From Acridotheres tristis (lineage: Eukaryota > Chordata > Aves > Passeriformes > Sturnidae): a DNA stretch of 64,000 nt. How positions within the stretch are numbered: the stretch's first letter is position 1; the number at the start of each line of letters is the position of its first letter. The stretch spans positions 2,604,001-2,668,000 of the forward strand of contig CM072898.1 of the NCBI GenBank assembly GCA_037013685.1, read 5' to 3'. The notes below the pieces were generated by a model, which saw nothing but the letters and a program-made list of their open reading frames with translations, did not search any database and was not told the DNA's origin. The position numbers were made by a program, and so were the translations under genes. Of this stretch, positions 63,001-64,000 are shown in pieces.

Positions 63001-63950
63001 CTATACAGAGCCCATGGATTTAATTTCCAACAATCTGTCTGGTTTAATTGCAATTAGCCCTTTAAGAGCTTTGTTCTGAAATACAGACACCCCTAGACCA
63101 GACTAGCTGTCATTACAGGGCAATGCCAGCAGCCTGTCTCAGAAGCCCCTTTGGGCACAGACACTCTTGCTCATCCTCCTGCTGTTCCATCAAATGTTAC
63201 TTCGGACACTTCCTCATATCCACAGCACAAACCACCCCTGAGGCTGAGCTGAAGGCATCTCTGCAGCTTCTCTCAGTGCTGGCACCACTAAACTGAGCTC
63301 TGAGCTATTCATGCTAAAGAGCAACTGGGTCTCTCCTTCCCTCTTGCCTGAGTGTCTCATGGGCTCCAGCAGCAGCTGTACATGGGGTAGTGGGGAGTGC
63401 AAAGGAGATTTAAATCAGTAGTTACAGCTTGGCTAGGAAAGGCACACAGAAAGCAGAAAGCTAATGGGACGTCATGGTGCCAGTGCTGTTTCTGAGACAA
63501 CTCATTTGAAAGCAAAAGGGGAATAATATATTTAAACTGAGGCAGAATTACACAATGAGAAGGGGCTGGGATAATACCCAGTTGACAGAGTCAGCAATAG
63601 AAAAGAGCCTTAGTCATGCATCAAGAGAGGAACTGGATACATTTTTGGAAGTGAAGCAAACTGAGGCAAAAAGTTACTGGCCAAGGTTAAATGAGTTGGA
63701 AAAGAAATTAATTTATATGTCCTGGGCTGATAAGGGCAGGTCTTGCTGCACTTTCAAGGTAGACTTCCCCTATTTCCTAGTGTTTCTATATTGCTTGCAT
63801 ACTCTGTTCATATTGATGAGATTAAATGTAATTACTTTGGAAATGTGAAGACACGATTGCTTTGAAACAAAAATCTAGACTGCCTTCCCCAAAGCCAGTA
63901 GAGAAAGGCTGAACTTAAACCAGTTTGGCAAAAATCAGTATTCAGCTTTT
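60011..63950. other. Gene-free stretch
   Basis: About 3.9 kb without a defendable gene. A 129-codon frame at 61667-62053 and a 98-codon frame at 63555-63848 have no recognisable domain; the second starts with a possibly helical, charged stretch. No RNA gene seen. Confidence 0.5.
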
Positions 63951-63993
63951 CATAACACATAACATAACATCATGTAACATTAACATAACATAA
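63951..63993. repeat. CATAA-type imperfect microsatellite at the right edge
   Basis: Repeated CATAA/ACATAA units with interruptions (CATAACACATAACATAACAT, then TAACATTAACATAACATAA). The array ends just before the window edge. Confidence 0.9.
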
Positions 63994-64000
63994 CCAGCAC

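Overview
This window looks like eukaryotic, vertebrate, and most probably avian DNA, perhaps from a songbird. The base composition is AT-leaning and CpG-poor. There are no closely packed reading frames, no operons and no CRISPR array. The interspersed repeats I can recognise are CR1 LINE 3' ends in the sequence form common in birds, plus very old MIR/CORE-SINE-like and other amniote-type repeats. Long pentanucleotide and tetranucleotide purine microsatellites are also present. The songbird suggestion rests on the CR1 3' end near 55302 and on the microsatellite style, and it is an inference.

Layout. Positions 1-300 are GC- and CpG-rich, unlike the rest, and could be the tail of a gene or CpG island that lies mostly to the left. 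Three long pure-purine arrays follow on the + strand: GGGAA at 303-425, AGAGG at 7018-7156 and GGAA at 13424-13652. Between and beyond them is unique sequence with old repeats: a MIR-like SINE at 742-895, a second one reversed at 15150-15248, and a possible old amniote repeat at 11391-11900. A degraded CR1 lies at 23509-24012 (minus strand), a G/T tract at 29291-29445, an AC/AT tract at 39163-39330, a 49-bp minisatellite at 48975-49319, a short CR1 end at 55300-55361 and an older CR1 fragment at 59781-60010. A CATAA-rich tract reaches the right edge.

Genes. I found no gene I can name and no multi-exon coding structure I can defend. Two short open segments have protein-like codon composition: 28592-28894 and 45822-46208, both + strand. 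Each begins just after a pyrimidine-AG and ends in a stop codon. They could be terminal exons, retrocopy fragments or chance, and I do not recognise either product. A start codon in good context joined to a consensus splice donor at 58977-59023, followed by a modest CpG cluster, is a weak candidate first exon.

Overall this is best read as a gene-poor intergenic or long-intron interval. I see no evidence for an undescribed biological system. The points most worth checking are the two protein-like segments, the CpG-rich left edge, the strand-biased purine arrays and an unassigned repeat pair near 37.2 and 38.2 kb.
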